From the NCBI GenBank assembly GCA_003645215.1, contig QNEM01000086.1, positions 1 through 7,799 on the forward strand: a stretch of DNA of 7,799 bases, read 5' to 3'. The position numbers and the translations under genes were made by a program. The DNA is from Gammaproteobacteria bacterium (lineage in GTDB: Bacteria > Pseudomonadota > Gammaproteobacteria > Eutrophobiales > Eutrophobiaceae). This document shows positions 1 through 6,536 of the stretch, piece after piece (within the stretch, counting starts at the first letter, position 1; each line of letters opens with the position of its first letter). The notes below the pieces were generated by a model. The model did not search any database and was not told the DNA's origin. It was given only the letters and a program-made list of their open reading frames with translations.

Positions 1-1408
1 GTGTCAGTGCCAAATCATCGGTGATGGAAAAGGTGTCGGTTATATAGATTGACCATGTCCGGGTATGGGTCTTGATTTGCGTGCCGTCTGCAACAGCAAA
101 CAATCCTGTACCGGACGTACTTCTATCTGTTTTCAAAGAGGCAGTTTCAACGATCGCACCAAAATCGGCCAGGGCCTGATTATATGATGCACCGACGATC
201 AGGGAATTCTGGTGATCAAACAGATCACCAAGGAAAGATGTCTGCAAGTTGCCGCCAAAGCTTTCTTGATCACGATTACTGATGTTATTAATGGCATCCA
301 GTTCTGCGCCAGCAATTGTGTTGGAAATGGGATTGCCATTCTGGTCAATGACTACTTCACCCTCGCCTGCATTACAATCTCCACTGTTATTGGCATCATC
401 GTCGTCTTCATCCCATTCATGCAGGAAGCCATCATCACATGACTCAAATTCAGAGCCATCTCCGTTAAATGAATCGGTGTCATTGCTACGGTAAAATACA
501 TTACCAGCAAGCTGTGTATCATCATTGAGCCAATGTGTGCCTGAGAGATTAAGCAAATACATGTCATTTTCGGTGATGTCGGGCGAGGTAAAAATACCAC
601 TCCTGTTGATCTCTTCCAGTTCAATCGGGATGGGGCCGTTGCCTACCAGTTCAGTGTCACCATAATTGATGGTGAGATCCAGCGTGCTGTCGATCCCTCG
701 CCAACTGATGGCGCTGAATAAATTAAGTGCATCAGAATCAGAGGCATCACGCCAGCCATCTTCATCATAATAACTGCCAGTAAAATAATATCCCCATGTT
801 CCATTATTTCCACCACTCTCAATGGTTGTAACGATTCGTTCATATGAACCGCCATAAACCTCAAGGCTATTTCCTTCATGGGTGAAACCATTTTTTGTGG
901 TGATAGAGATTGCACCCCCCAGTGTGTTTAGACCAAACACAGGATTTGCACCGCCAATCAGATTGATATTTGAGATAGAGGATTTCGGAATCAAGTCCCA
1001 GTTGACGACATCGCCAAAGGCCTCATTCACACGAACACCATCTTGATAAACAGCAAGACCCTGTGGCAGCCCAAGTAAGGCTGAAGATGTAAAACCACGA
1101 TATTGAATATCTGGTTGTAATGGATTATTTTGCGCTTCGTTGATGGTCACGCTACCAAGGTTGCGATTAAGGAACTGGCTCAGATCAAGAACCTGACTAC
1201 GTTCGATATCTTCTGCGGTTGCCGATTGAATAGAAAAAGGGATCATATCTACCGGCAAGCCAGTGCCATGGGCAGGTGTAATACCTATGACTTCGATAGT
1301 TTCGTTCTGAACGACATCAGTTTCTTCAGCAATGGTGAGGCTACTGCCAAAAACAGTAAACATTACTGTGCCAAACGAAAAAAACTGACGTAGACAACAA
1401 CTTTTCAT
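1..1408 (-). CDS. TonB-dependent outer-membrane receptor, N-terminal ~469 codons (3' end outside window)
   Basis: An uninterrupted reading frame runs on the minus strand from ATG at 1408 to the window edge. A TAA codon directly precedes the ATG in frame, and a G-rich stretch (TTGGGGGG) upstream may serve as ribosome binding site. The protein has a signal peptide (hydrophobic residues ~9-26, likely cleaved after A27), a TonB-box-like ETIEVIG (36-42) and a plug domain (~57-173) with QYRGF (102-106), YQDGVRVNEAFGD (121-133) and the plug-ending LGGAISITTKNG (163-174). Aromatic, alternating beta-barrel sequence follows. Residues 324-345 are a very acidic segment bracketed by two cysteines, probably an extracellular loop. 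Such receptors import scarce ligands (iron chelates, cobalamin, metals) using TonB energy. The ligand cannot be named from this part. Identification as a TonB-dependent receptor is secure; the subfamily is not. Confidence 0.92.
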   Translation of the reverse strand, partial: MKSCCLRQFFSFGTVMFTVFGSSLTIAEETDVVQNETIEVIGITPAHGTGLPVDMIPFSIQSATAEDIERSQVLDLSQFLNRNLGSVTINEAQNNPLQPDIQYRGFTSSALLGLPQGLAVYQDGVRVNEAFGDVVNWDLIPKSSISNINLIGGANPVFGLNTLGGAISITTKNGFTHEGNSLEVYGGSYERIVTTIESGGNNGTWGYYFTGSYYDEDGWRDASDSDALNLFSAISWRGIDSTLDLTINYGDTELVGNGPIPIELEEINRSGIFTSPDITENDMYLLNLSGTHWLNDDTQLAGNVFYRSNDTDSFNGDGSEFESCDDGFLHEWDEDDDDANNSGDCNAGEGEVVIDQNGNPISNTIAGAELDAINNISNRDQESFGGNLQTSFLGDLFDHQNSLIVGASYNQALADFGAIVETASLKTDRSTSGTGLFAVADGTQIKTHTRTWSIYITDTFSITDDLALT

Positions 1409-1437
1409 TTAAAAATGCCCCCCAACAGGCAATAGGT

Positions 1438-1466
1438 ACTATATGATCAACAAAGTCGCCCGGAAA
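1438..1466 (-). promoter_or_regulatory. possible promoter of the TonB-dependent receptor
   Basis: The 175-bp gap upstream of the receptor gene contains TATAGT (1438-1443, minus strand) as a -10-like hexamer, about 30 bases before the start codon. TTTCCG (1461-1466) lies 17 bp further upstream but is a poor -35. No cobalamin-riboswitch conserved boxes or other RNA structure were recognised. The gap suggests the receptor is transcribed separately from the operon at 1584-4298, but no convincing terminator was found after that operon, so read-through is possible. Confidence 0.25.
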
Positions 1467-1583
1467 ATTCAGCAGTAATGAAGGATTATCGCTGCAGACA
1501 AGCAAGGATAACTATTTGTAACTATTAAAGAAATGGATAAATTGAATTTACAGGTAGGAAAAATTCCCCAATTAATGCAGCCC

Positions 1584-2297
1584 CTATACAAATTCCTCCA
1601 GCATCTCTCTCTCCTCCGCTGAGATCTTTGCATTTTGTAGACGGTTTTTGACCATATCCGATGAAACATGATCCTGCTGAATCAATTCTCTTTTTTCATC
1701 AGGTGAAATGCTTTCCATAAAAAAGAAGTTACTGGGTGGGAAAATTCCTGCATTTATCATTTCACTGAGTTCACTTGCCATGTGTCGAAATTTACCAATA
1801 TCTTTTTGTATTCTTTCTTCGGCAAAAGATTTATCTGCGATACCGGACTGATATATCGAATGAATTTCCATTCGATAACTGAATGTATAACCAGGGTCGT
1901 CAGTTTTTTCAATATCGGCCTCAATGTGTTGAAGTCGTGGTTGCAGTAATTCTCTCAAGGTATCAAGAATTTCTTCATCTTCCAGTCGGGCTGAATAGAT
2001 GTCCAGAATATTGTCTATACCGAGTTGTTGATAGGTATCAGTTGTAAATAACTCATTTCGACGGTAGATCATGACCTTATACGACTTGAAACCGAGTACT
2101 GTAATAATGTCAGTCAGATCACGTATATTTTTATTAAAGCCAATCGCACTAACAAGTTGAGAGTGATTAAGTTCCAGCTGTTCGGCGATGCTGTTTATAT
2201 TTTTAATAAAATCAACCGAGGGATCAGATTTAACATTGTAAAAGGTTTTGACAAGTTCCGCATCGCTGGCAGTGAGTAATTCAGTAAAACTAATCAT
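1584..2297 (-). CDS. hypothetical protein, second member of a tandem paralogous pair
   Basis: 237-residue soluble protein of unrecognised family, with no signal peptide or membrane segment. By-eye alignment with the gene just upstream (2297-3052) gives about one third identity over the full length, so the two arose by duplication. Shared blocks here are GFNKNIR (53-59) with LGF (68-70), DNIL (95-98), IAD then FAEER (153-162), and PDEKR (199-203). The C-terminus repeats a short helical motif: ISPDEKRELI (197-206) and ISAEEREMLEEF (225-236). Residues ~32-70 resemble in spacing the helix-turn-helix of addiction-module antidote proteins (inference only). The ATG overlaps the previous stop by one base (TAATG), with only a weak GGA upstream, so translation is probably coupled. 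The frame is certain to be coding; the function is unknown. Confidence 0.82.
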   Translation of the reverse strand: MISFTELLTASDAELVKTFYNVKSDPSVDFIKNINSIAEQLELNHSQLVSAIGFNKNIRDLTDIITVLGFKSYKVMIYRRNELFTTDTYQQLGIDNILDIYSARLEDEEILDTLRELLQPRLQHIEADIEKTDDPGYTFSYRMEIHSIYQSGIADKSFAEERIQKDIGKFRHMASELSEMINAGIFPPSNFFFMESISPDEKRELIQQDHVSSDMVKNRLQNAKISAEEREMLEEFV

Positions 2298-3052
2298 TAG
2301 TTGGCTGTTCCATCAGTATTGTTTTTACGATTGAGTTCAAGGAATTCATTTAGCATCTGTTTTTCTTGTTGAGAGATATTTTGCTCTTCAAGACGAGACT
2401 CTACCAGTTCAACTGGAATCAGGTTTTTACTTAACAATTTACGTTTTTCTTCGGGCAAAATAGTCTCTCTGAAAAATATATCCCCGGCAGGGATCAACCT
2501 GCTCTCGGTAATAATACAGGCCTCATTCAGTAATGCCCTGAACCCACTCTCTGCATTATTAAGCCTTTCCTCGGCGAAGTCGATATCAGCAATCTTGTCA
2601 GCGTAGATGGCTTTCATCTCTGCCTTGTATTTTTCGATTATAAGCGAATTTACAGTAGCTTCTATCTTTGATTCTATATTTTCCAGCCTGTTTTTCAAAA
2701 GATATTGCATCACCTGTAATGTCTCATTCTCATTTTTTACGGTGCTATACAGTGTCAGTATATTGTCCAGCGAAATATACTGATATATATCATTGATATA
2801 GATTTCATTTCTTTCTTTGGTAAGTTCCTCCAGGCTGGTAAAGCCAAGAGCGGTGTAAATTTCATCCAGGTTCCTGATGTTTCCGTTAAACCCCAGTGCA
2901 AGAATGACTTGCGCTGGTTTGAGCTTGAGTTTCTTGGCAGCTGTGGCAAGATTATTTTTATTATCGTCCGGATTCTTTTGCGCGCGGAAGCTATAAAATA
3001 TTTTGACCAGATCTTCCTCTTCTCCTGTCAGAATATCACTAAACGTTGACAT
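2297..3052 (-). CDS. hypothetical protein, first member of a tandem paralogous pair
   Basis: 251-residue soluble, charged, mostly helical protein of unrecognised family with no export signal. It shares with its downstream paralogue GFNGNIR (54-60) and LGF (69-71), DNIL (96-99), IAD then FAEER (154-163), PEEKR (200-204) and a C-terminal ISQQEKQMLNEF (226-237). It carries an extra polar tail of about 14 residues, rich in Asn. The block from ~33 to 71 (ATAAKKLKLKPAQVILALG, then NGNIRNLDEIYTALGF) has the layout of a degenerate helix-turn-helix followed by the N-x-R-x-L-D pattern known from antidote-type regulators. That is a hypothesis. The ribosome binding site AAAGAGA stands about 5 bases before ATG 3052. 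It lies 64 bp downstream of the Sel1/SPOR gene on the same strand with no terminator visible, so the genes are probably co-transcribed. Confidence 0.84.
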   Translation of the reverse strand: MSTFSDILTGEEEDLVKIFYSFRAQKNPDDNKNNLATAAKKLKLKPAQVILALGFNGNIRNLDEIYTALGFTSLEELTKERNEIYINDIYQYISLDNILTLYSTVKNENETLQVMQYLLKNRLENIESKIEATVNSLIIEKYKAEMKAIYADKIADIDFAEERLNNAESGFRALLNEACIITESRLIPAGDIFFRETILPEEKRKLLSKNLIPVELVESRLEEQNISQQEKQMLNEFLELNRKNNTDGTAN

Positions 3053-3116
3053 ACAAATCTCTTTTTAAATGGCCGGTTGAATCAGATTGCTATTGTTATG
3101 TTCAAGAAACTTTTCA

Positions 3117-4298
3117 TCATTGATTGATTAAATCTTGCAGGATGCGAAAGTTTCTTATCCAGGGTTTATTTTTTCCCAGACTTGCAGGAAGCGTAGAGAT
3201 TGCATCTTTTGCCTGGGCATATGTTGGATAACTCCCGTAAAGAGCGTTGTACCTGGTCTTCCCTTTAATAACGACTTCAATGTAGGCAGCATTGCCCACC
3301 AGCTGATTTTTCTGGATAAAACGAATCAGGTCTTTTTCATTGAGCAAACTTGAGAGTTGCAGTGTATATGCGTCGACAGGTTGTTGCATGACCCAGTCTT
3401 CTCTTTTGATACTGCTACTTCCAGACATCCTGGTCTTTGCCTTAGCAGGAGTTTTTGTCTTAACAGGGGGCTTTGCCTGAACAGGCTGACTACTTGCAAG
3501 CTTGGCGACATCAGGATGCTGGATGGGTTTTTTGTCTGACTGTTCAAGTTCAGAAAGTTTTGATTTTGCTTCGGCCAAGCCACCTTTGGCAGCAAGTGCA
3601 TACCATTTTTTAGCTGTAGGAATATTTACATCAAGGCCGTAACCATTCTCGTAAAATACGCCCAGATTGAATTGCGCCTGTGCGACATCGTGTGATGCTG
3701 ATTTTCTGAACCATTTTAATGCTTGCTCGTAATCTTTATCCAGGCCCTGGCCAAATGCGTACATAACAGCCAGGCTGTATTGTGCATGAGGATGATCCTG
3801 TTCTGCCGCCGAGATGAACAGGTCTGAAGCCTTTTGATAGTCGACCTCCAGTCCTATACCACGATAGTACAACAAGCCCAGATTAAACTGGGAATCGGCC
3901 AAACCGGCATTGGCTGATTGTTCCCACCAATACGCTGCTTTTAGATAATCCTGCTCAACGCCCTGACCTTGAAAGTATTTAACACCAACGTCATGTTGTA
4001 CAACAGGGATGCCCTGTTCTGCTGCCTTGATATACCACTCGATTGCCTTGGCAGGATCTTTGGCAACGCCATGCCCAAAGTCATACATGATGCCCAGTGT
4101 GACCTGCGCCTGGGAATTTCCTTTTTCAGCCAGTGGTTCAAGAATTGCCAGTGCCTGCGCATAATCCTTGTCCAGATAAGCCTTTTTACCCTCTTCATAG
4201 CTCGCTGCCCAGGCATTTGAGTATTGCATCAATGCCATAATGCAGAGCAGAGAAAATATTAATGATTTTTTATTCAAATTTATTTTCAGGCTTAACAT
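3117..4298 (-). CDS. secreted Sel1-repeat protein with C-terminal SPOR domain
   Basis: 393 residues. A signal peptide (positive residues 5-11, hydrophobic 12-24, likely cleavage after NAWA, residue 31) sends it to the periplasm. The LLC at 17-19 is not a good lipobox, so a soluble protein is favoured over a lipoprotein. A TPR-like helical pair (34-63) precedes five Sel1-like repeats of exactly 36 residues each (64-99, 100-135, 136-171, 172-207, 208-243). A basic Pro/Lys/Ala-rich linker follows, then a SPOR domain (~309-387) that begins DAYTLQLSS and contains RYNALYGSY. SPOR domains bind septal peptidoglycan stripped of stem peptides; Sel1 repeats are protein-binding scaffolds. The likely role is envelope or septum-linked scaffolding. 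The start codon has a poor Shine-Dalgarno, but an in-frame TAG lies upstream and later Met codons would destroy the signal peptide. It heads the operon with the paralogous pair. Confidence 0.93.
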   Translation of the reverse strand: MLSLKINLNKKSLIFSLLCIMALMQYSNAWAASYEEGKKAYLDKDYAQALAILEPLAEKGNSQAQVTLGIMYDFGHGVAKDPAKAIEWYIKAAEQGIPVVQHDVGVKYFQGQGVEQDYLKAAYWWEQSANAGLADSQFNLGLLYYRGIGLEVDYQKASDLFISAAEQDHPHAQYSLAVMYAFGQGLDKDYEQALKWFRKSASHDVAQAQFNLGVFYENGYGLDVNIPTAKKWYALAAKGGLAEAKSKLSELEQSDKKPIQHPDVAKLASSQPVQAKPPVKTKTPAKAKTRMSGSSSIKREDWVMQQPVDAYTLQLSSLLNEKDLIRFIQKNQLVGNAAYIEVVIKGKTRYNALYGSYPTYAQAKDAISTLPASLGKNKPWIRNFRILQDLINQ

Positions 4299-4364
4299 CG
4301 GTTTGCCAGAATCACAAAGCTAAGTAGCATTGAAGTTGACCAGTGTTTGTTTGAGTGAAGCTTA

Positions 4365-4391
4365 TTATGCCATTTTCCTTATGCCATTTCC
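4365..4391 (-). repeat. short tandem duplication covering the mtdA stop codon
   Basis: On the minus strand the end of mtdA (GGAAATGGCATAA, 4379-4391) is followed immediately by GGAAAATGGCATAA (4365-4378), a copy differing by one inserted A. It looks like a slippage or micro-duplication event. It leaves the reading frame of mtdA intact and lies entirely beyond its stop codon. Confidence 0.7.
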
Positions 4392-5236
4392 TTGGCAAGC
4401 GCAAATATTTCTTCAGCATCAAACACCTGATCATTACTTTCGAATAATTTTTCGATGCTGGCCCTGTGTACTGCAAGTTTTAATGTGCCGAAGCCAATCG
4501 CGCCCCAGACAATCTTGCCATTCCTTTCTTCGCCACGATCAAACATCTCAGTGCCGCCAACACCCAGAGGCGGTGTTGCGTTAGCATCAGCGATGAGTTC
4601 CAGGTTTGCGTTGTCCTGCCAATGTTTTGGCTCGAGCAACTCGACACCAGCTGCACCTGTGGCAAACACCACCTGAGCATCTTCAATGGCCTTGGCACGT
4701 GCTTCATTATCAGGGGCCTCAACAGGTGTTGCATCAACGTCAAAACTTGCTTTAATATTTTTACATGCCTGTTCAGCACGGGCCATTTCACGGGACGTGA
4801 TGGTCACGTCTGCACCTTCTTTCGCCATCATCACGGCGGCACGTTGTCCTACGGGACCAGTTCCTGCGAGTATCACCGTCTTCTTTCCGGCAATGGCTCC
4901 ACTGGTCATGAGTTTGGCAACACCGGCAGCCGCTGTGGTGTTGCTACCATTGCTGTCAAGCATGACTGAAACGCGGAAATCTGCGAAAAAATTATTTTGT
5001 ACCGCCTTGAACAAGGCTTCTCCGGCCATCATATCGCTGCCACCGACAAAAAGGGCCGTGTATTTTTTTTCTTTGGGCGCGCGCGTAAAGATAGCTCCCT
5101 CTACTAATGGTGTAACGTTGTCCGGGGCGCAGTTTCCGTGCCCTATGACATGGTCTGCGCCACCATCATAGGCAACAACTGTATCAAATACAGCGGGATG
5201 GGCGTCTGTGTCTAACTGGAAAAGTAGTTTTTTCAT
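4379..5236 (-). CDS. mtdA: NADP-dependent methylene-tetrahydrofolate / methylene-tetrahydromethanopterin dehydrogenase
   Basis: 285 residues, close to the ~288 of the Methylorubrum extorquens enzyme, which it resembles along its whole length. It oxidises methylene-H4F (or methylene-H4MPT) to the methenyl form with NADP+, a cytoplasmic step joining formaldehyde/formate C1 units to the serine cycle and biosynthesis. Diagnostic stretches are KKLLFQLDTDAHPAVFD (2-18), AYDGGADH (22-29), FVGGSDMMAGE (63-73) and MLDSNGSNTTAAAGVA (92-107). The Rossmann glycine motif is GTGPVG (125-130), with TSR at 147-149 where NADP specificity is usually set. The C-terminus is FDAEEIFALAKEMA. The start is supported by AGAGGA (5243-5248) six bases before the ATG. 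It is transcribed away from fchA, whose product acts next. Homology to MtdA, rather than MtdB or FolD, is strong. Confidence 0.95.
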   Translation of the reverse strand: MKKLLFQLDTDAHPAVFDTVVAYDGGADHVIGHGNCAPDNVTPLVEGAIFTRAPKEKKYTALFVGGSDMMAGEALFKAVQNNFFADFRVSVMLDSNGSNTTAAAGVAKLMTSGAIAGKKTVILAGTGPVGQRAAVMMAKEGADVTITSREMARAEQACKNIKASFDVDATPVEAPDNEARAKAIEDAQVVFATGAAGVELLEPKHWQDNANLELIADANATPPLGVGGTEMFDRGEERNGKIVWGAIGFGTLKLAVHRASIEKLFESNDQVFDAEEIFALAKEMA

Positions 5237-5300
5237 GGTGATTCCTCTAACTATATAGCTGAAATTTATTATTCTTTGCGTAATGTTGATGTTTTATTTT

Positions 5301-5360
5301 TATACAGGCTATACACGCAAGCACAGCGAACTATGGCTGGCTTTCGTCTGGACTGTATAC
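5301..5360. promoter_or_regulatory. cluster of TATACA half-sites between mtdA and fchA, possible regulator site
   Basis: The 284-bp divergent intergenic region (5237-5520) holds TATACA at 5301-5306 and again at 5310-5315 (nine-base period), with the inverse CTGTATA at 5353-5359. TATACAG (5301-5307) and CTGTATA therefore form a seven-base inverted repeat about 45 bases apart. On the minus strand the same region reads TATAGC and TATAAA, so one copy could be the mtdA -10. No good -35 accompanies either. Regulator identity is unknown; chance occurrence in AT-rich DNA is possible. Confidence 0.25.
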
Positions 5361-5447
5361 TAGCACACGATGGAGTAGAGAAAAATCTCGGAAAATCAGT
5401 TCTGTTTGTCTCTAATCTATTGATATTAAAACTGAATATTGCAAAAT

Positions 5448-5476
5448 TTCGAAGATGATGCAATCTGGCCTATAAT
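5448..5476 (+). promoter_or_regulatory. probable fchA promoter
   Basis: A perfect -10 hexamer TATAAT lies at 5471-5476. The best hexamer 17 bp upstream, TTCGAA (5448-5453), is a weak -35, so an activator may be needed. Transcription would begin near 5483, giving a leader of about 38 bases. That leader contains the ribosome binding site AAAAGG (5507-5512), eight bases before the fchA ATG. Confidence 0.5.
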
Positions 5477-5520
5477 CGCCTGCGTTGTGGTCACAATTCT
5501 TATTTTAAAAGGTACATATA

Positions 5521-6144
5521 ATGATAAAAGATAAATCACTCCAGGTTTTCCTGGACGAACTTGCCAGTAGTGCACCAACGCCAGGTGGTGGTAGTGGTGC
5601 TGCAGTTATGGGGGCTATGGGTGCTGCTTTAGTAAGCATGGTCTGTAATTTAACAGTCGGTAAAAAAGGTTATGAAGAAGTTGAGGATGACCTTAAGGAT
5701 GTCCTGAAACAGGCCGAAGCATTACGTGATCGTATGACTGATATGATCCGGGCTGATGTCGAGGTATTTGATCGCCTGATGGCATCGTATGGCTTGCCTA
5801 AAGAAACGGACGAGGACAAGGCTGCGCGTAGCGAAGAAATTCAGGCTGCATTGAAAGAGGCAACAGACGTGCCTTTGAATTGCGCACGTGCTTGTGCTGA
5901 AGCCATTGAACTGTGTAGAGGCGCCGCTGAAAAAGGTAATCTGAATGTTATTAGTGATGCAGGTGTTGCCGTGGTAGCTGCAGATGCTGCGCTTAAAAGT
6001 GCGGCACTGAATGTCTACATCAATGTTGGTAGCATCAAGGACAAGGCCTTTGCAGAAGAAAGATCAACCGAGCTGGAGAAGATTTTGAAAGGTGTGGATG
6101 GTCAGACCAGCGAAATCTATGAGTTGGTCAAAAGCAAACTTTAG
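5521..6144 (+). CDS. fchA: methenyltetrahydrofolate cyclohydrolase, formiminotransferase-cyclodeaminase family
   Basis: 207 residues, matching the ~208 of methylotroph FchA. It converts methenyl-H4F to 10-formyl-H4F in the cytoplasm, directly following the MtdA reaction. Family marks are the glycine-rich APTPGGGSGAA (18-28), NLTVGKKGY (43-51), the VEVFDRLM helix (80-87) and NLNVISDAGVAVVAADAAL (140-158) ending in NVYINV (164-169). These are typical of the helical cyclodeaminase/cyclohydrolase fold. FolD-type sequence is absent, so C1 flux here uses the separate MtdA plus FchA pair. The start is supported by AAAAGG eight bases upstream and by the TATAAT promoter. It is divergent from mtdA; in Methylorubrum the two genes are co-oriented neighbours, so the pairing is kept but the arrangement differs. 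The cyclohydrolase call is preferred over cyclodeaminase because of length and context. Confidence 0.93.
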   Translation: MIKDKSLQVFLDELASSAPTPGGGSGAAVMGAMGAALVSMVCNLTVGKKGYEEVEDDLKDVLKQAEALRDRMTDMIRADVEVFDRLMASYGLPKETDEDKAARSEEIQAALKEATDVPLNCARACAEAIELCRGAAEKGNLNVISDAGVAVVAADAALKSAALNVYINVGSIKDKAFAEERSTELEKILKGVDGQTSEIYELVKSKL

Positions 6145-6174
6145 AAAGGAAAGTGAAGCATTAAGAGTCATAAG

Positions 6175-6202
6175 CAGGTGTCAGGTTTAAGTCTGACACC
6201 TG
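6175..6202. terminator. perfect 10-bp hairpin between convergent fchA and the toxin gene; terminator or REP-like element
   Basis: CAGGTGTCAG (6175-6184) and its exact complement CTGACACCTG (6193-6202) enclose an eight-base loop, GTTTAAGT. It starts 30 bases after the fchA stop. On the plus strand only three T residues follow (TTTC), so it is a poor classical intrinsic terminator. Being symmetrical, it could act on both convergent transcripts. A GTGTCAGAC-type palindrome could also be a copy of a dispersed repetitive palindromic element. Confidence 0.55.
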
Positions 6203-6251
6203 TTTCATAATCCATATTCTTTACAGTACATACACGCAGCGCTGAAAAAAC

Positions 6252-6536
6252 CTATTGATAAATATTACGACGGTGGCCGATGGCTAATACCAGAACAACT
6301 AAATGCTCATCCTGGATCTGACAGATCACACGATAATCTCCAAGACGATAACGCCACAAACCTTGTAACTCGTGTTTTAATGGTTTGCCAAAACGCTTTG
6401 GGTCATCATCCACCATGATCCGTTCACGAAAATAACGCAGTATGGTTTTTTGCAGATCGGGATTTAGTTTACGGAGTTCGCGGCGAGCTTTGTCGTCCCA
6501 TTCAACTGTCCAGGTCAACGCCTCGCTCCAGGTCAT
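6252..6536 (-). CDS. RelE/ParE-superfamily toxin
   Basis: 94 residues from the ATG. Family hallmarks are TWTVEWDDKARRELRKL (8-24), a helical middle, then GKPLKHELQGLWRYRLGDYRVI (50-71) and the closing LAIGHRRNIYQ (84-94). Arg64, Arg69, His88, Arg89/90 and Tyr93 lie where RelE-type toxins keep basic and aromatic active-site residues. RelE enzymes cleave mRNA on the ribosome; ParE relatives block gyrase. The short length and the GHRR-x-x-Y ending favour the RelE side. The start is uncertain: the ATG overlaps the antitoxin by 35 bases. A TTG at codon 7 (6516-6518), preceded by GGAG, would give the more usual family N-terminus MTWTVEW and a 17-base overlap. It is co-transcribed and probably co-translated with the antitoxin, which should neutralise it. 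Confidence 0.9.
   Translation of the reverse strand: MTWSEALTWTVEWDDKARRELRKLNPDLQKTILRYFRERIMVDDDPKRFGKPLKHELQGLWRYRLGDYRVICQIQDEHLVVLVLAIGHRRNIYQ

Noticed and set aside
212..1393. Several short open frames on both strands (for example 212-442 plus, 643-915 minus, 1130-1393 plus)
   Set aside because: All overlap the continuous TonB-dependent receptor frame, which has full domain support; they lack ribosome binding sites and recognisable motifs.
1478..1528. 16-codon ATG frame on the plus strand upstream of the receptor gene
   Set aside because: No Shine-Dalgarno sequence and no similarity to a known leader peptide; it points away from the receptor gene.
1409..1583. Cobalamin or other riboswitch upstream of the receptor
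   Set aside because: None of the conserved boxes was recognised and no extended pairing is evident by eye.
4206..4298. Lipoprotein signal (LLC at residues 17-19) in the Sel1/SPOR protein
   Set aside because: The residue before Cys is Leu rather than Gly/Ala/Ser, and a better signal peptidase I site (NAWA) follows.
4686..5171. 161-codon open frame on the plus strand opposite mtdA
   Set aside because: It lies entirely antisense to a well-supported mtdA, is Ala/Ser/Pro rich as expected for a shadow frame, and shows no family motifs.
5269..5463. 60- and 64-codon frames on opposite strands in the mtdA/fchA intergenic region
   Set aside because: Each starts without a ribosome binding site, they overlap one another, and the region carries the promoter elements for the flanking genes.
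6237..6250. CAGCGCTG followed by an A-run as a terminator for the toxin operon
   Set aside because: The palindrome has no room for a loop, so it would not form a useful RNA hairpin.
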